Source: JACDAN01 sp963802375 (lineage in GTDB: Bacteria; Actinomycetota; Thermoleophilia; Gaiellales; Gaiellaceae). From it: a stretch of DNA of 64,000 nt. The notes under the pieces are model-generated. The model made no database searches. It saw nothing but the letters and a program-made list of their open reading frames with translations, and was not told the origin of the DNA. Where the stretch lies: NCBI GenBank assembly GCA_963802375.1, contig CAWDIJ010000004.1:62001-126000 (forward strand), read 5' to 3'. Position numbers and translations under genes: made by a program. Positions 43,740 to 52,178 of the stretch are shown piece by piece; the stretch's first letter is position 1; each line of letters starts with the position of its first letter.

Positions 43740-44245
43740 TACCGACTCCCTTCGATCGGCTGAACGAGCTCGGTGCGCCACTCCGTCGGCGGCGGCCACG
43801 TCGACGGGTCGGGCTCCTCGCTCGCGTCGATCCACCAGTAGACCTCCCAGGCGGCTCCGCTCCTGGCGCGACCATGCTGCGTCAGCCAGGCCTCGAGTCG
43901 CCCGTAAGCGTCGGCGAGCGCGTCGTGTGACCCGATGTGCCAGGTCCTGATCGCGGTTCCGCCCGGCAGCTCGCCGCCGTCGGCTCTCCCTCCGCCGGCG
44001 ACGGGCTCGACCACGGGGATTCCGACCTCGAGGTCGGTCTCCGCATCACCGAACGTGTGGTAGCGGACGAAGGGCGGTCCCGCCGGTGTCACCTCGCCTG
44101 CATCGACTGACCTCCAGACCTCGCGCAGGCGCTCGCCCTGTGCCTCGGCCAGCCGGGCGATGTCGACGTTGCCCCTGACGCTCAAGACGGGTTGGGCCTC
44201 GAGCTCAGCTTCCGCAACCTCTCCGATGTCTCGATCTCCATCCAT
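43739..44245 (-). CDS. GyrI-like small-molecule-binding protein
   Basis: The 168-residue protein contains a GyrI/effector-binding domain: FVRYHTFGDAETDLEVGIPV, TAIRTWHIGSHDALADAYGR and GAAWEVYWWIDASEEPDPST. Such domains bind hydrophobic or amphipathic molecules and often form the sensor part of MerR/AraC regulators; here it is free-standing. AAAGGA precedes the ATG. Context with an MMPL exporter suggests it binds the exported or inducing compound (inference). Confidence 0.82.
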   Translation of the reverse strand: MDGDRDIGEVAEAELEAQPVLSVRGNVDIARLAEAQGERLREVWRSVDAGEVTPAGPPFVRYHTFGDAETDLEVGIPVVEPVAGGGRADGGELPGGTAIRTWHIGSHDALADAYGRLEAWLTQHGRARSGAAWEVYWWIDASEEPDPSTWPPPTEWRTELVQPIEGSR

Positions 44246-44276
44246 GTGTGTCCTTTCGCCTGGCGAGCCCGCCGAC

Positions 44277-44741
44277 TTAGTCGAGACGGCGCCCGCCGAT
44301 GTCGTAGGGGACGTTCACGGTCTCGTCGGCACCGGGGTTCGGGCGCCAGCCGCCCGAGAACGTGCCATCCTCCCGCCAAGACCCGGTGAAGGTTGAGTCC
44401 AGCGGCCCGTACGACACCGAGATCGTCACGGAGTCGCCCTGAACGTCCCACTTGTAGGGCAACGGCTCGGGCGAGAAGTTGGAATACACGGTCGAGGGGA
44501 ACGTCTGCGTCTCCGGGTCGTAGCCGATCACCTCCAGGCTGTCGATCTGCAGCCCACCGAAGTCGATCTGCACGCGCTGCTCGAGGAAGAAGCCGCCCGG
44601 CAGCCAGCGAAACGACGTCTCGCCGCGGATGGTGGTCTCGTCCGAGCCGATGAGGTTCCCTTCCATGCTCCAGCGCCCGACAAGGCGGTCCAGCCGCCTC
44701 ATCGCGGGGTCTGGCTGTGGCGCTTCAGAAGTCTCTGACAT
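44277..44741 (-). CDS. DUF1579-like protein (second copy)
   Basis: The 154-residue protein has MRRLDRLVGRWSMEGNLIG, FRWLPGGFFLEQRVQIDFGG and YDPETQTFPSTVYSNFSPE, the lipocalin-like DUF1579 outline shared with 7698-8186. It lies 18 bases after the MMPL stop and 31 before the GyrI-like start on the same strand. The function is unknown. Confidence 0.82.
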   Translation of the reverse strand: MSETSEAPQPDPAMRRLDRLVGRWSMEGNLIGSDETTIRGETSFRWLPGGFFLEQRVQIDFGGLQIDSLEVIGYDPETQTFPSTVYSNFSPEPLPYKWDVQGDSVTISVSYGPLDSTFTGSWREDGTFSGGWRPNPGADETVNVPYDIGGRRLD

Positions 44742-44759
44742 GGCAATTTTCCTTTCTGG

Positions 44760-46946
44760 TCAATCGAGCACTGCTCGGCCATGCCCGTCCGGACGAGGTC
44801 CCTCGATCTCGACCCGCGGCAGCCACTCGAGCCACGCCGGCAGATACCAGTTCCGCTCACCCAGGAGCTTCATCGCGCTCGGCAGCAACACCGACCTGAT
44901 GACGGTCGCGTCGATCAGGAGCGCGACGGCGACGCCGAAGCCCATCTGCTGGAACATGATCAGGTCGCCTCGCGCGAAGCCGGAGAAGACGGCGACGATG
45001 ATCAGCGCCGCGCCGGTGATGATGCGTGCGGTGGAGCCGACGCCGAACGTGACCGCAGCGGTCGTGTCGCCCGTCTGGACGTGGCGTTCACGGATCCGGC
45101 TGAGCAGGAACACCTGGTAGTCCATCGACAGCCCGAAGAGCACCGAGAAGAGGAAGAGCGGGACCCAGGCCTCGATCGTGTCCGCCTCCTGGAAGCCGAA
45201 GAGGTCGGCGCCGACGCCCTCCTGGAAGACCAGCACGAGCAGGCCATAGGCGGCCCCCACCGAGAGCAGGTTGAGCAGGACCGCCGTTCCGGCGACGACG
45301 ACCGATCGGAAGACGATTGTCAGCAGGACGAAGGTGAGAAGGAGGACGAACGCGATCACGAACGGAGCGGGATCGATGACGGAGTCGAAGTAGTCGATGT
45401 TTTCCGAGCTCGTACCGCCGACCAGCACCTCGGCGTTCGTCGCTGTGAACGTCTCGGGGATGAGCTCGTCGCGGAGCTCGCGCACGGCCTCGGTTGCCGC
45501 CGTGGAAGAGGCGTCGCCCGGGACGGGGACGGTGAGGAGTGCCGCCTGACCGTCGGTCGAGCGCTCGATCTCGCCCGGACCGAAGCGTGGATCTGCGGCG
45601 AGGCTGCGCCGAAGCTCTGTCAGCGCCGCACGGACATCGACCGCGGAGGCGTTCGAGACCACGATCTCGACCGGATCAGTCGTGGTCCCCGGGAAGTCGC
45701 GCTCCAGCGCGACGAAGCCCTGCTTCGAGGCGAAGCGGTCAGGGAGCGCGGAGACGCCGCTCGTTCCGACGTCCATCCGGAACACGGGCAGCGCGAGCAG
45801 GAGCAGCGCGCCTGCGGACAGCGCCAGGCTGACGACCGGGCGCCTCAGCACGCGGCGGACGATCGCGCCCCAGAAGCGTCCCTCGGGATTCGAGGCCTCG
45901 AGCGAGCGCCGCCCGACCAGAGGTATACGGAGTGCGTCCACCTTGTCGCCGAGGAGCCCGAGAACGGCCGGCAGCAGCGTGAGCGCCGCGACGACGGAGG
46001 TGATCCCGACGAGAATTGCTCCGACCGCCAGGCTGCGCATGATCGAGTTCGGGACGAGCAGCATTCCGAGCATGGCGACGACGAAGACGCTGCCGCTGAA
46101 GAAGACCGCCCTGCTCGCGGTGGCACCGGAGGCCTCGATCGCCGGGAGCTCGCTTCTCCCCTGGCCTCGCTCCTCGCGGTAGCGGGAAACGACGAAGAGC
46201 GAATAGTCGATCCCGAGCGCGAGACCCATGCCCGTGAGCATGTTGATGACGAACACCGAGAGCTCGAACTGCTGCGCGAGCAGCGCGGTCAGAGCGAGCG
46301 CGACGACGATCGCGATGATCGCCATCAAGAGCGGTATGAGCCCAGCGACGACCGCGCCGAAGACGAGGAGCAGGATGATTAGCGCAGCCGGCAGTCCGAA
46401 CTTGAGCTCGCCGTTCTCCAGGTCCTCCTGCGAGAGGAGGTTGAAGTCGTGGTCGAGCGTCTCGGTGCCCGTGACCGACACGGCGAACGGGCCCTCTTCG
46501 GCGACCGCTTCGACCTTCTCGACGAGCGCCTCGGTCTCTCCGTCATCCGAGAGGGCGATCGGAATGATCGTCGCGTGGCGATCCTCCGAGACGAGCGCCT
46601 CGCCGCCGTCGAGGTACGTGCGCGCACGCCCGAGGGCTGTGATCTCGCTCCCGGCGACGAAATCCTTGACGTAGGCCTTGAACCGGGGCGAGTCGACCGT
46701 GTAGTCCTCGGAACGGATGACGACGACGTCGGTCACCGCCGTCGACGGATTCGGGGGGAACGCCGCGAGCCGAGCGTCTTCGGCGCGCTCCGACTCCGGG
46801 TTGTTCGTCGGCGCGCCCTCGGTCGTAAGGCTGCCACCCAGGAACACGGCGATCACGGCGATCGAGAGGACCGCGACGATCGCCCACGCACCGAGCACCC
46901 GCCAGGGATGGCGGGCGCTGGCTGCGGCGAGGGGTCCCGTCCTCAT
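44760..46946 (-). CDS. MMPL-family RND transporter
   Basis: The 728-residue protein has an N-terminal TM, a large extracellular loop, six TMs with MGLALGIDYSLFVVSRYREE, a second loop and six more TMs with FGLSMDYQVFLLSRIRERH. The GIDY/SMDY Asp-Tyr pairs are the proton-relay positions of MmpL transporters. Members export lipids or other hydrophobic molecules. ATG 46946 starts at MRTGPLAAASARHPWRVL; the further upstream frame is non-coding-like. A histidine kinase-response regulator pair lies directly upstream on the same strand. Confidence 0.92.
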   Translation of the reverse strand: MRTGPLAAASARHPWRVLGAWAIVAVLSIAVIAVFLGGSLTTEGAPTNNPESERAEDARLAAFPPNPSTAVTDVVVIRSEDYTVDSPRFKAYVKDFVAGSEITALGRARTYLDGGEALVSEDRHATIIPIALSDDGETEALVEKVEAVAEEGPFAVSVTGTETLDHDFNLLSQEDLENGELKFGLPAALIILLLVFGAVVAGLIPLLMAIIAIVVALALTALLAQQFELSVFVINMLTGMGLALGIDYSLFVVSRYREERGQGRSELPAIEASGATASRAVFFSGSVFVVAMLGMLLVPNSIMRSLAVGAILVGITSVVAALTLLPAVLGLLGDKVDALRIPLVGRRSLEASNPEGRFWGAIVRRVLRRPVVSLALSAGALLLLALPVFRMDVGTSGVSALPDRFASKQGFVALERDFPGTTTDPVEIVVSNASAVDVRAALTELRRSLAADPRFGPGEIERSTDGQAALLTVPVPGDASSTAATEAVRELRDELIPETFTATNAEVLVGGTSSENIDYFDSVIDPAPFVIAFVLLLTFVLLTIVFRSVVVAGTAVLLNLLSVGAAYGLLVLVFQEGVGADLFGFQEADTIEAWVPLFLFSVLFGLSMDYQVFLLSRIRERHVQTGDTTAAVTFGVGSTARIITGAALIIVAVFSGFARGDLIMFQQMGFGVAVALLIDATVIRSVLLPSAMKLLGERNWYLPAWLEWLPRVEIEGPRPDGHGRAVLD

Positions 46947-47031
46947 AAAACCGACGGTAGCCCTCCGTGGGGCCGTCGCACATCGGCCCCCAGGCCCGAG
47001 TTGCGCTCCCCCCACAGGGGGATGGCAGCGC

Positions 47032-47697
47032 TTAGGTCGACTCGGCTCCGGGCGTCACGACGCCGTGGTCGTACGCGAAGACGATCGCGGCGGCACGGTC
47101 GCGGACGCCGAGCTTGCCGAAGATGCTGCCGACATGGGTCTTGACGGTGGCCTCGGCGACGAACAGGGCTGCAGCGATCTCGGCATTCGTCGCGCCCCGC
47201 GCCATGAGCTGCAGCACTTCGTGCTCGCGGTCGGTGAGCTCCTCGAGCCGGGCGGCGTCTCGCGCGGCCGGGGCGACGGCCCGCCGATACCGGTCGAGCA
47301 GTCGCGGCGCCACTCCCGGGTCGAACCATGCGCCACCACCGGCGACTGCCCGCACCGCCACGATCAGGTCCTCGGCCGAGGAGTCCTTCAGCACGAACCC
47401 GGCAGCCCCCGCCTCGATCGCGCCCCACAGGACCTCGTCTTCGCCGAACGTGGTGAGCACGAGCACGGCGATCGGCTCGTCGAGGCCGCGCAGATGCGCG
47501 GTCGCTTCACAGCCGTCGAGCACCGGCATGCGGACGTCCATCAGCACGACGTCCGGGCGAAGAGCGGGAAGCTCCTCGATCGCTTGTCGGCCGTCGGCAC
47601 ACTCGGCGACGACGTCGAAGCCGTCGGTGGGCGAGAGAATCCGCGTCAGGCCGGCACGCACGATCGCCTGGTCGTCGACGACAGCGACTCGGATCAC
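47032..47697 (-). CDS. NarL/LuxR-type response regulator
   Basis: The 221-residue protein has a receiver domain: VVDDQAIVRAGL with the acidic pair, DVVLMDVRMP with the phosphorylated Asp, and FVLKDSS with Lys. A LuxR-type HTH follows (LTDREHEVLQLMARGATNAE, then VKTHVGSIFGKLGVRDRAAA). Its GTG start overlaps the kinase stop as GTGA, so they are a cognate pair. An 85-base gap to the MMPL gene contains a small GC hairpin (47009-47021). Confidence 0.93.
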   Translation of the reverse strand: MIRVAVVDDQAIVRAGLTRILSPTDGFDVVAECADGRQAIEELPALRPDVVLMDVRMPVLDGCEATAHLRGLDEPIAVLVLTTFGEDEVLWGAIEAGAAGFVLKDSSAEDLIVAVRAVAGGGAWFDPGVAPRLLDRYRRAVAPAARDAARLEELTDREHEVLQLMARGATNAEIAAALFVAEATVKTHVGSIFGKLGVRDRAAAIVFAYDHGVVTPGAEST

Positions 47698-48830
47698 GAG
47701 CTGCTCCCGTCGTCCAGCGGAAGCTCGCACGTGACCCGCCAGCCGGCGGGCGTCGGCCCAGCGGCACACCGCCCGCCGAGCGCACTCGCCCGCTCCTGCA
47801 TCCCGATGAGCCCGTATCCGGGTCGCTCCTGCCCCGGAACAAGTCGCGAGACGAGAGGCCCAGTGGTGTCGGCGACGAACGCGACTCGCCCGTCGGCCAG
47901 CTCCAGTCCGAGCATCGTCCGCGAACGCGGCGCGTGGCGGGCTGCGTTGGCCAGCGCTTCCTGCACGATCCGGTAGAGCGCGAGGCCGACAGGGGGCGGG
48001 ATCCGTGACAGCTCTCCTCGCGTCTGCAGCTCGACGGCGAGGCCTCCGTCCCGTGCCTGGTCCACGAGCGCGGGGATTTCGCTCGCCGTGGGGACGGGTG
48101 CCGCCACGCCTGCCTCGTCCTCGCGGAGCAGCGCTACCGTGCGACGCAGCTCCTGCATGCTGTGACGGCCTACCTCCTCCGCGGATCGCAGCGCCTCCTC
48201 TGCGGCATCTGCGTCGCGGCGGAGGACGTGTCGCGCACTCGTCACCTGGAGCAACATCCCGGCCAGCCCGTGACCGACGAAGTCGTGCACATCACGCGCG
48301 ATCCGACGGCGCTCGGCGTGGAACGCCTGCTCGGCCAGCTGGCGCCGGGTGCCCTCGAGCTGGAGGACGAGCCGTTCCTGACGGGCGACCGCGAGGCCGA
48401 CTACCCAGGTGAAGGCAATCGCCACGATCCAGATGCCCACGGCGACCTCGCCGGGGTCCTGGATCACAGCCACCAGTACCGGTGAAGCCGCCGCGAGCGC
48501 GCCGAGCGCTGCCGCCGAGCCGAAGGACCGCGACCAGCGCGCAGCCGCGAAGGCAAGGAGACAGGCGTTGAACATGACGGGCTCAAGGTGCCCTGACTCC
48601 TGCACCAAGACGGTCGGCACGACGATCGCGAGAGAGACGGCTGCGAGCGGCACAGCGGGGAAGAACGCCCACAGAGCGAAGGCGGCGATCGGCACGGCCG
48701 CGAGGATGAGGTCGGCTGCCGACGAAGGCTGGGTGATCGCCGCGACGAGGAGGAAGGCGAAAGAGAACAACGGAACGACGCGGCGGAGGTCGTCAGCTTC
48801 GAACCAACCTCGACCGGACCCTGCAGCCAC
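47694..48830 (-). CDS. Sensor histidine kinase, NarL/DesK-like (HisKA_3)
   Basis: The 378-residue protein has about five hydrophobic helices in its first 150 residues, then HAERRRIARDVHDFVGHGLA with the phospho-acceptor His, and a HATPase with LYRIVQEALANAARHAP (N box) and GYGLIGMQERASALGG (G box). The membrane part has no large sensor loop, as in DesK-like kinases that sense membrane state. GTG 48830 is chosen from homology; the open frame beyond is the remnant of another gene. Confidence 0.9.
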   Translation of the reverse strand: MAAGSGRGWFEADDLRRVVPLFSFAFLLVAAITQPSSAADLILAAVPIAAFALWAFFPAVPLAAVSLAIVVPTVLVQESGHLEPVMFNACLLAFAAARWSRSFGSAAALGALAAASPVLVAVIQDPGEVAVGIWIVAIAFTWVVGLAVARQERLVLQLEGTRRQLAEQAFHAERRRIARDVHDFVGHGLAGMLLQVTSARHVLRRDADAAEEALRSAEEVGRHSMQELRRTVALLREDEAGVAAPVPTASEIPALVDQARDGGLAVELQTRGELSRIPPPVGLALYRIVQEALANAARHAPRSRTMLGLELADGRVAFVADTTGPLVSRLVPGQERPGYGLIGMQERASALGGRCAAGPTPAGWRVTCELPLDDGSSS

Positions 48831-48962
48831 ACACCGACTGTACTCCGCGGCTTCCGGTGGGACCTCCTCCCCCAGGCGGAGCTGCGCGCTCCGACCGGGA
48901 ACGGAGTCTTCGGGTCTCGTAGGTACGCCGGCGAGCCGGACCAGCCCGAGGTCAGTGTCGAG

Positions 48963-49054
48963 GATCGTGTAGCCGCCGACCGCGAACGGCCCTCGGTCTC
49001 GGGTTGAGACACCTCCGAGGCGCCGTTCACGAGCGCCGGGCGGGTCACCAGACG
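48963..49054 (-). pseudogene. ECF41-like sigma factor, C-terminal fragment
   Basis: About 90 bases align with the 3' half of the second ECF gene (34573-34662) at roughly 87% nucleotide identity by eye, with one base missing. The encoded pieces, LRLVTRPALVNGA and LGGVSTRDRGPFAVGGYTI, are the same as or nearly the same as in that protein, now in two frames. The sigma domains and the rest of the extension are gone. It lies just upstream of the histidine kinase. Confidence 0.7.
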
Positions 49055-49127
49055 AAGCTGCTGCGCTCGCCGCCGGCGTCCTCGAACGCATCGCGTGAGC
49101 GAGGCTGCCGCCCCAGGCTGCCTGTCG

Positions 49128-49283
49128 ATGAACGAGACAAACGAGGACGGCATCGTTCGTCTGCCGGGAGAAGGCAGAACCACCTCCCTCTTCGGCGACA
49201 CCTACACGGTCAAGGCGGCAGGCGACGAGACCGGCGGGACGCTTGCAGTGATCGAAGCCGGGCCTCGTACCGATCCTTCCTGA
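49128..49283 (+). pseudogene. Cupin protein, truncated after N-terminus
   Basis: The 51-codon frame encodes GIVRLPGEGRTTSLFGDTYT, then VKAAGDETGGTLAVIEA, the typical first strands of small actinobacterial cupin proteins, but stops before the His-containing motif 1. No continuation is seen in other frames. It is likely a decayed copy. It lies in the same broken stretch as the ECF41 fragment. Confidence 0.5.
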
Positions 49284-49304
49284 GGGCGGCCGACGGCAAG
49301 GGCG

Positions 49305-49928
49305 CTAGGCGACCATGACGCGATCGGCCGCCCGGTTGCACTCGTGCTGCCGGTGGACTGTCGCATCCGAGGCGAACCGCTCGGCGACGCGGACGACCTC
49401 GGCGCCGAGCGTCCTCAGCTGGAGCTCGATCGATTCGTCCTGGAGGAGGCCATCGCCGTCGAAGACACGAGACGCAGACGCGACCGGGACGACGTACGGC
49501 ACGGCCCAGCCCCGGAGCGCACGCACCGAGAACTCCATGGTGTTGATCGCCTGCAGCCCCTGCGTCCCCCCGGCGGTGCTGATCAGCCCGATCACCTTGT
49601 CGTGAAGGTACGGCGGATCGCGGTCGGCGAGGAGGTGCAGCCAGTCGAGCGCGTTCTTCAACGCGCCGGAGATCGTCCCCTGGTAGAGCGGACTGCTCCA
49701 GAGCAGGCCGTCCGCTGCATGACACGCCTCGATCAGCTCTCCGGCACTCGCGGTGGGCTCGGATTGCTGGGGGTTGTAGATCGGCAGCTCGAGGACGTGG
49801 ATGTCGAGGAGCTGCGTCGTTGCACCGGCTTCCTCCGCGCCGGCCAAGGCGGCCTGCAGCGCGGCACGGCTCTTCGAGTTGCTCGCTACCGAGCCGCCCA
49901 GACCGACGATGTTCAGCGTCTTCGACAT
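49305..49928 (-). CDS. NADPH-dependent FMN reductase
   Basis: The 207-residue flavodoxin-like protein has IVGLGGSVASNSKSRAAL (phosphate-binding loop), LPIYNPQQ, and SSPLYQGTISGALKNALDWL, the signature of SsuE/ArsH-like reductases. ISTAGGTQGLQAINTME binds the flavin ring. It reduces FMN or a quinone/azo substrate using NADPH. The ATG at 49928 (MSKTLNIVG) is preferred over one four codons upstream. It is intact amid broken genes. Confidence 0.9.
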   Translation of the reverse strand: MSKTLNIVGLGGSVASNSKSRAALQAALAGAEEAGATTQLLDIHVLELPIYNPQQSEPTASAGELIEACHAADGLLWSSPLYQGTISGALKNALDWLHLLADRDPPYLHDKVIGLISTAGGTQGLQAINTMEFSVRALRGWAVPYVVPVASASRVFDGDGLLQDESIELQLRTLGAEVVRVAERFASDATVHRQHECNRAADRVMVA

Positions 49929-50082
49929 CGGCTCGCGCAATTCTCCCGCGCGAAGCAGCTCGGCGTCACATCGTCTTCACGCGCGCGCCGCGTCGGGCGC
50001 GCGGCCGAAGTGCGCTCCTCGGCCACGGCCACGAAGTAGCGCAGCTGCCGAAGGTCGACCGGGAGGTCCATTCCCGGCGTGG

Positions 50083-50468
50083 CTACTCCGGCCAGCCGTT
50101 CGGCCGCGGCTCCCCGCGCTCGAACTGCTCCCAGTCCTCACGCGGCGGCGACCAGAGCTCGACGACGAGCGCGCCGTCCGGGCCCGTCTCGACCTCGTGC
50201 GGCACGCCGCCGAGCGATCCGCCAGGTGTCGCCGGGGTTGATGGCCCGCTCCTCCTCTCCGATGCGGAAGCGCTTGAACGAGCCTTTGACGAGGACGCCC
50301 ATTTGCTCGTTCGGGTGACTGTGCTCGGGCACGACGCTGTTCGGGATCGAGCTCGACGAGGCCAAGCGTCACCCGCTCGCCGTGAAGTGCGCGGACCACG
50401 ACGCCGTCCCAGATCTGCTGCGGTGGCGTCGCCGCGAACTGACCGAACGGAGAGTGCGAGAGTTCCAT
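50083..50468 (-). pseudogene. Cupin-domain gene with two frameshifts
   Basis: Three frames in order on the minus strand give one cupin: MELSHSPFGQFAATPPQQIW and ERVTLGLVEL; then SVVPEHSHPNEQMGVLVKGS with the HxH and Glu ligands of motif 1 and INPGDTWRI; then GVPHEVETGPDGALVVELWS and the end NGWPE. Two single-base shifts break it. All motif residues are conserved, so decay is recent or the breaks are sequencing errors. Confidence 0.6.
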
Positions 50469-50480
50469 AGTGAGGTCGCA

Positions 50481-50650
50481 ATGATCGTACGGGTCTGGCA
50501 CGGGTGGGCCCGGCCCGAGGACGCCGATGCCTACCAGCGGTTCCTGCGGGAGTTGCTCTCCGACCTCCCGGAGATCGTGTCGGGGTCCCGCGGCGGCTGG
50601 GTGCTGCGCCGGCCGGCGACGACTACGAGACGCCAGTGATCGGGGATCTG
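50481..50650 (+). pseudogene. Antibiotic biosynthesis monooxygenase-like (ABM) gene, internally deleted
   Basis: The start MIVRVWHGWARPEDADAYQR, then FLRELLSDLPEIV and GGWVLRR, matches ABM-fold proteins. The expected central strands are missing and the frame shifts directly into AGDDYETPVIG, a piece that belongs near the domain end. About 30 residues appear lost. It is divergent from the broken cupin. Confidence 0.45.
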
Positions 50651-50698
50651 CCGCGCCTATCCTCTGCACACTCGCGCTCAAGCCCAAGCACGCCGTTC

Positions 50699-50995
50699 GT
50701 GGATCACGCAGCCGACCAGTCCGACGCACGCAGGGCCCGCATCGTCGAACGCGTGCGGGCGATCCCCGAGGGGTTCGTCCGGACCTATGGGGACATCGAC
50801 CCGAACGCCCCGCGGCTGGTCGGTCGAGTCCTCGCCACGACGGACGAGGACCTCCCGTGGCACCGCGTCGTCAGGGCCGACGGGAGCCTCGCCCAGGGAC
50901 AGCGACAACGACGCCTTCTCTTGAGGGAGGGCGTGCCGATGCGCGGATCGCGAGTCGACCTCGCGGACGCACGGCTGCCGAGCTACCTCTACTAG
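50699..50995 (+). CDS. Alkyltransferase-like (ATL) DNA-binding protein
   Basis: The 98-residue protein consists of the DNA-binding domain of O6-alkylguanine transferases. GFVRTYGDIDPNAPRLVGRV precedes LPWHRVVRADG, where the reactive Cys of PCHRV is Trp. ATL proteins bind O6-alkylguanine, flip it out and hand it to nucleotide excision repair without removing the alkyl group. GTG 50699 is the only suitable start; the frame upstream is the ABM remnant. Size is normal for ATLs. Confidence 0.88.
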   Translation: MDHAADQSDARRARIVERVRAIPEGFVRTYGDIDPNAPRLVGRVLATTDEDLPWHRVVRADGSLAQGQRQRRLLLREGVPMRGSRVDLADARLPSYLY

Positions 50996-51049
50996 AGGCT
51001 CCGGCCACTGTGGACGACCCGACACGGTCTCGGCGCAGACGCGTAACCC

Positions 51050-51718
51050 ATGCGCGCGGATTTTCTCGCGACGATGGTCGCCATGAAGTGGCTCGGCCTC
51101 ATGCTCGTCGCGTTTGCCCTGACAGCCGGAGCCGCGCGCGCGGAAACTGACTCGATCGTCCTCCGCACGACGCCCTCGGCCGACGGCTCGTTCCCGTTCT
51201 GGTGCGACTGGGGCTACGACTGGGACGAGCGCTGCTATCGCGACTTCTCCGACAGGCTCTCGATCGGCGGCGACGTCGACAAGGTCTGGCGCTCGGCGCT
51301 TCGCTTTCCGTTGAGCACGATCCCGCGCGGCTCGATCGTGATCTCGGCGTCGCTGTGGCTTTCGTTCGACGGCGTTTGTCTCGCGCCGCGCAAGAGCGAG
51401 CGACCCTGCCCTCCACGGAGCTACACGATCGACATCCACCCGATCCTCAGCCCGGACTGGTTCCACGAGCGCGAGGTCGACATCGGCCCGCGCGTCTCGC
51501 AGGGCGCGGTGACGCCCGTCGGGCTCCAGCGGCTCTCCTGGGACGTGACGGACCAGGTCATCGAGTGGGTCGAGCTCGGCGCGCCGAACAACGGCCTGCT
51601 CCTGAAGCTCGCCGAGGGCGAGGAAGACTTCCTCGTCAGTGGGCCCAGAGTGCCTTCGGCGGAGTTCGCGAACCCGGCGCATCGGCCGGCGCTCGAAGTG
51701 AGCTACCTCCCGCCGTAG
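51050..51718 (+). CDS. Secreted DNRLRE-domain protein
   Basis: The 222-residue protein has a signal peptide (LGLMLVAFALTAGAARA) and a beta-sandwich with KVWRSALRFPLSTIPRGSIV, ISASLWLSF, LSWDVTDQVIEWV and ALEVSYLP. This is the DNRLRE pattern, a non-catalytic module found on surface and secreted proteins. Cysteines (WCDWGYDWDERCY; CLAPRKSERPC) may form disulfides. ATG 51083 (MKWLGLML) is an alternative start giving a more usual signal peptide. Confidence 0.75.
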   Translation: MRADFLATMVAMKWLGLMLVAFALTAGAARAETDSIVLRTTPSADGSFPFWCDWGYDWDERCYRDFSDRLSIGGDVDKVWRSALRFPLSTIPRGSIVISASLWLSFDGVCLAPRKSERPCPPRSYTIDIHPILSPDWFHEREVDIGPRVSQGAVTPVGLQRLSWDVTDQVIEWVELGAPNNGLLLKLAEGEEDFLVSGPRVPSAEFANPAHRPALEVSYLPP

Positions 51719-51819
51719 CCGGCTCGGGCCCGCCTGGTCAGATCGAATTCGTGCGAGGTTGTCCTCTTTCTCGTCGTCTGTTCGTCTTCGAGACGACCAT
51801 CCCCGAGAAGGAGGACGCG

Positions 51820-52176
51820 ATGAAGTACATGCTGCTGATCCACCAGGGCGACACTCCGACGCCGCAGTCGGAGGAGTGGGACCGCCTGTCGCAGGACGAG
51901 CAGAACGCTGTCTACGCCGACTACAAGCAGGTCAACGAGACCCCCGGGGTCACTCCCGGCGTCTGGATGCAGCCTCCCGAGACGGCGACCACCGTGCGGG
52001 TCGCGGACGGCAAGACTCTGACGACCGACGGGCCGTTCGTCGCGATCAAGGAGGCGCTCGGCGGCTACCTGTTCTTCGAGGCGGACAACCTCGACGCGGC
52101 GATCGAGCTTGCTGCTCGGATTCCCGCGGCCCGGATGGGCGGTGCGATCGAGGTGCGCCCGCTGGTGGAGGGGTAG
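51820..52176 (+). CDS. YCII/DGPF-domain protein, ECF42 partner
   Basis: The 118-residue protein starts MKYMLLIHQGD and has the DGPF motif in TTDGPFVAIKEALGGYLFFE, closing with GGAIEVRPLVEG. DGPF proteins are the conserved neighbours and main targets of ECF42 sigma factors. GAAGGAGG precedes the ATG. The stop lies three bases before the presumed sigma start. A weak TGTCCT-N17-CGTC at 51760-51786 could be its ECF42 promoter, but it fits the expected TGTCGA poorly. Confidence 0.9.
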   Translation: MKYMLLIHQGDTPTPQSEEWDRLSQDEQNAVYADYKQVNETPGVTPGVWMQPPETATTVRVADGKTLTTDGPFVAIKEALGGYLFFEADNLDAAIELAARIPAARMGGAIEVRPLVEG

Positions 52177-52178
52177 GG

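Noticed and set aside
44781..46382. 533-codon plus-strand open frame opposite the MMPL gene
   Set aside because: Glu/Arg-rich antisense shadow; MMPL motifs lie on the other strand.
51760..51786. TGTCCT-N17-CGTC as the ECF42 promoter
   Set aside because: Only loosely similar to the TGTCGA-type motif expected; kept as a comment, not a feature.
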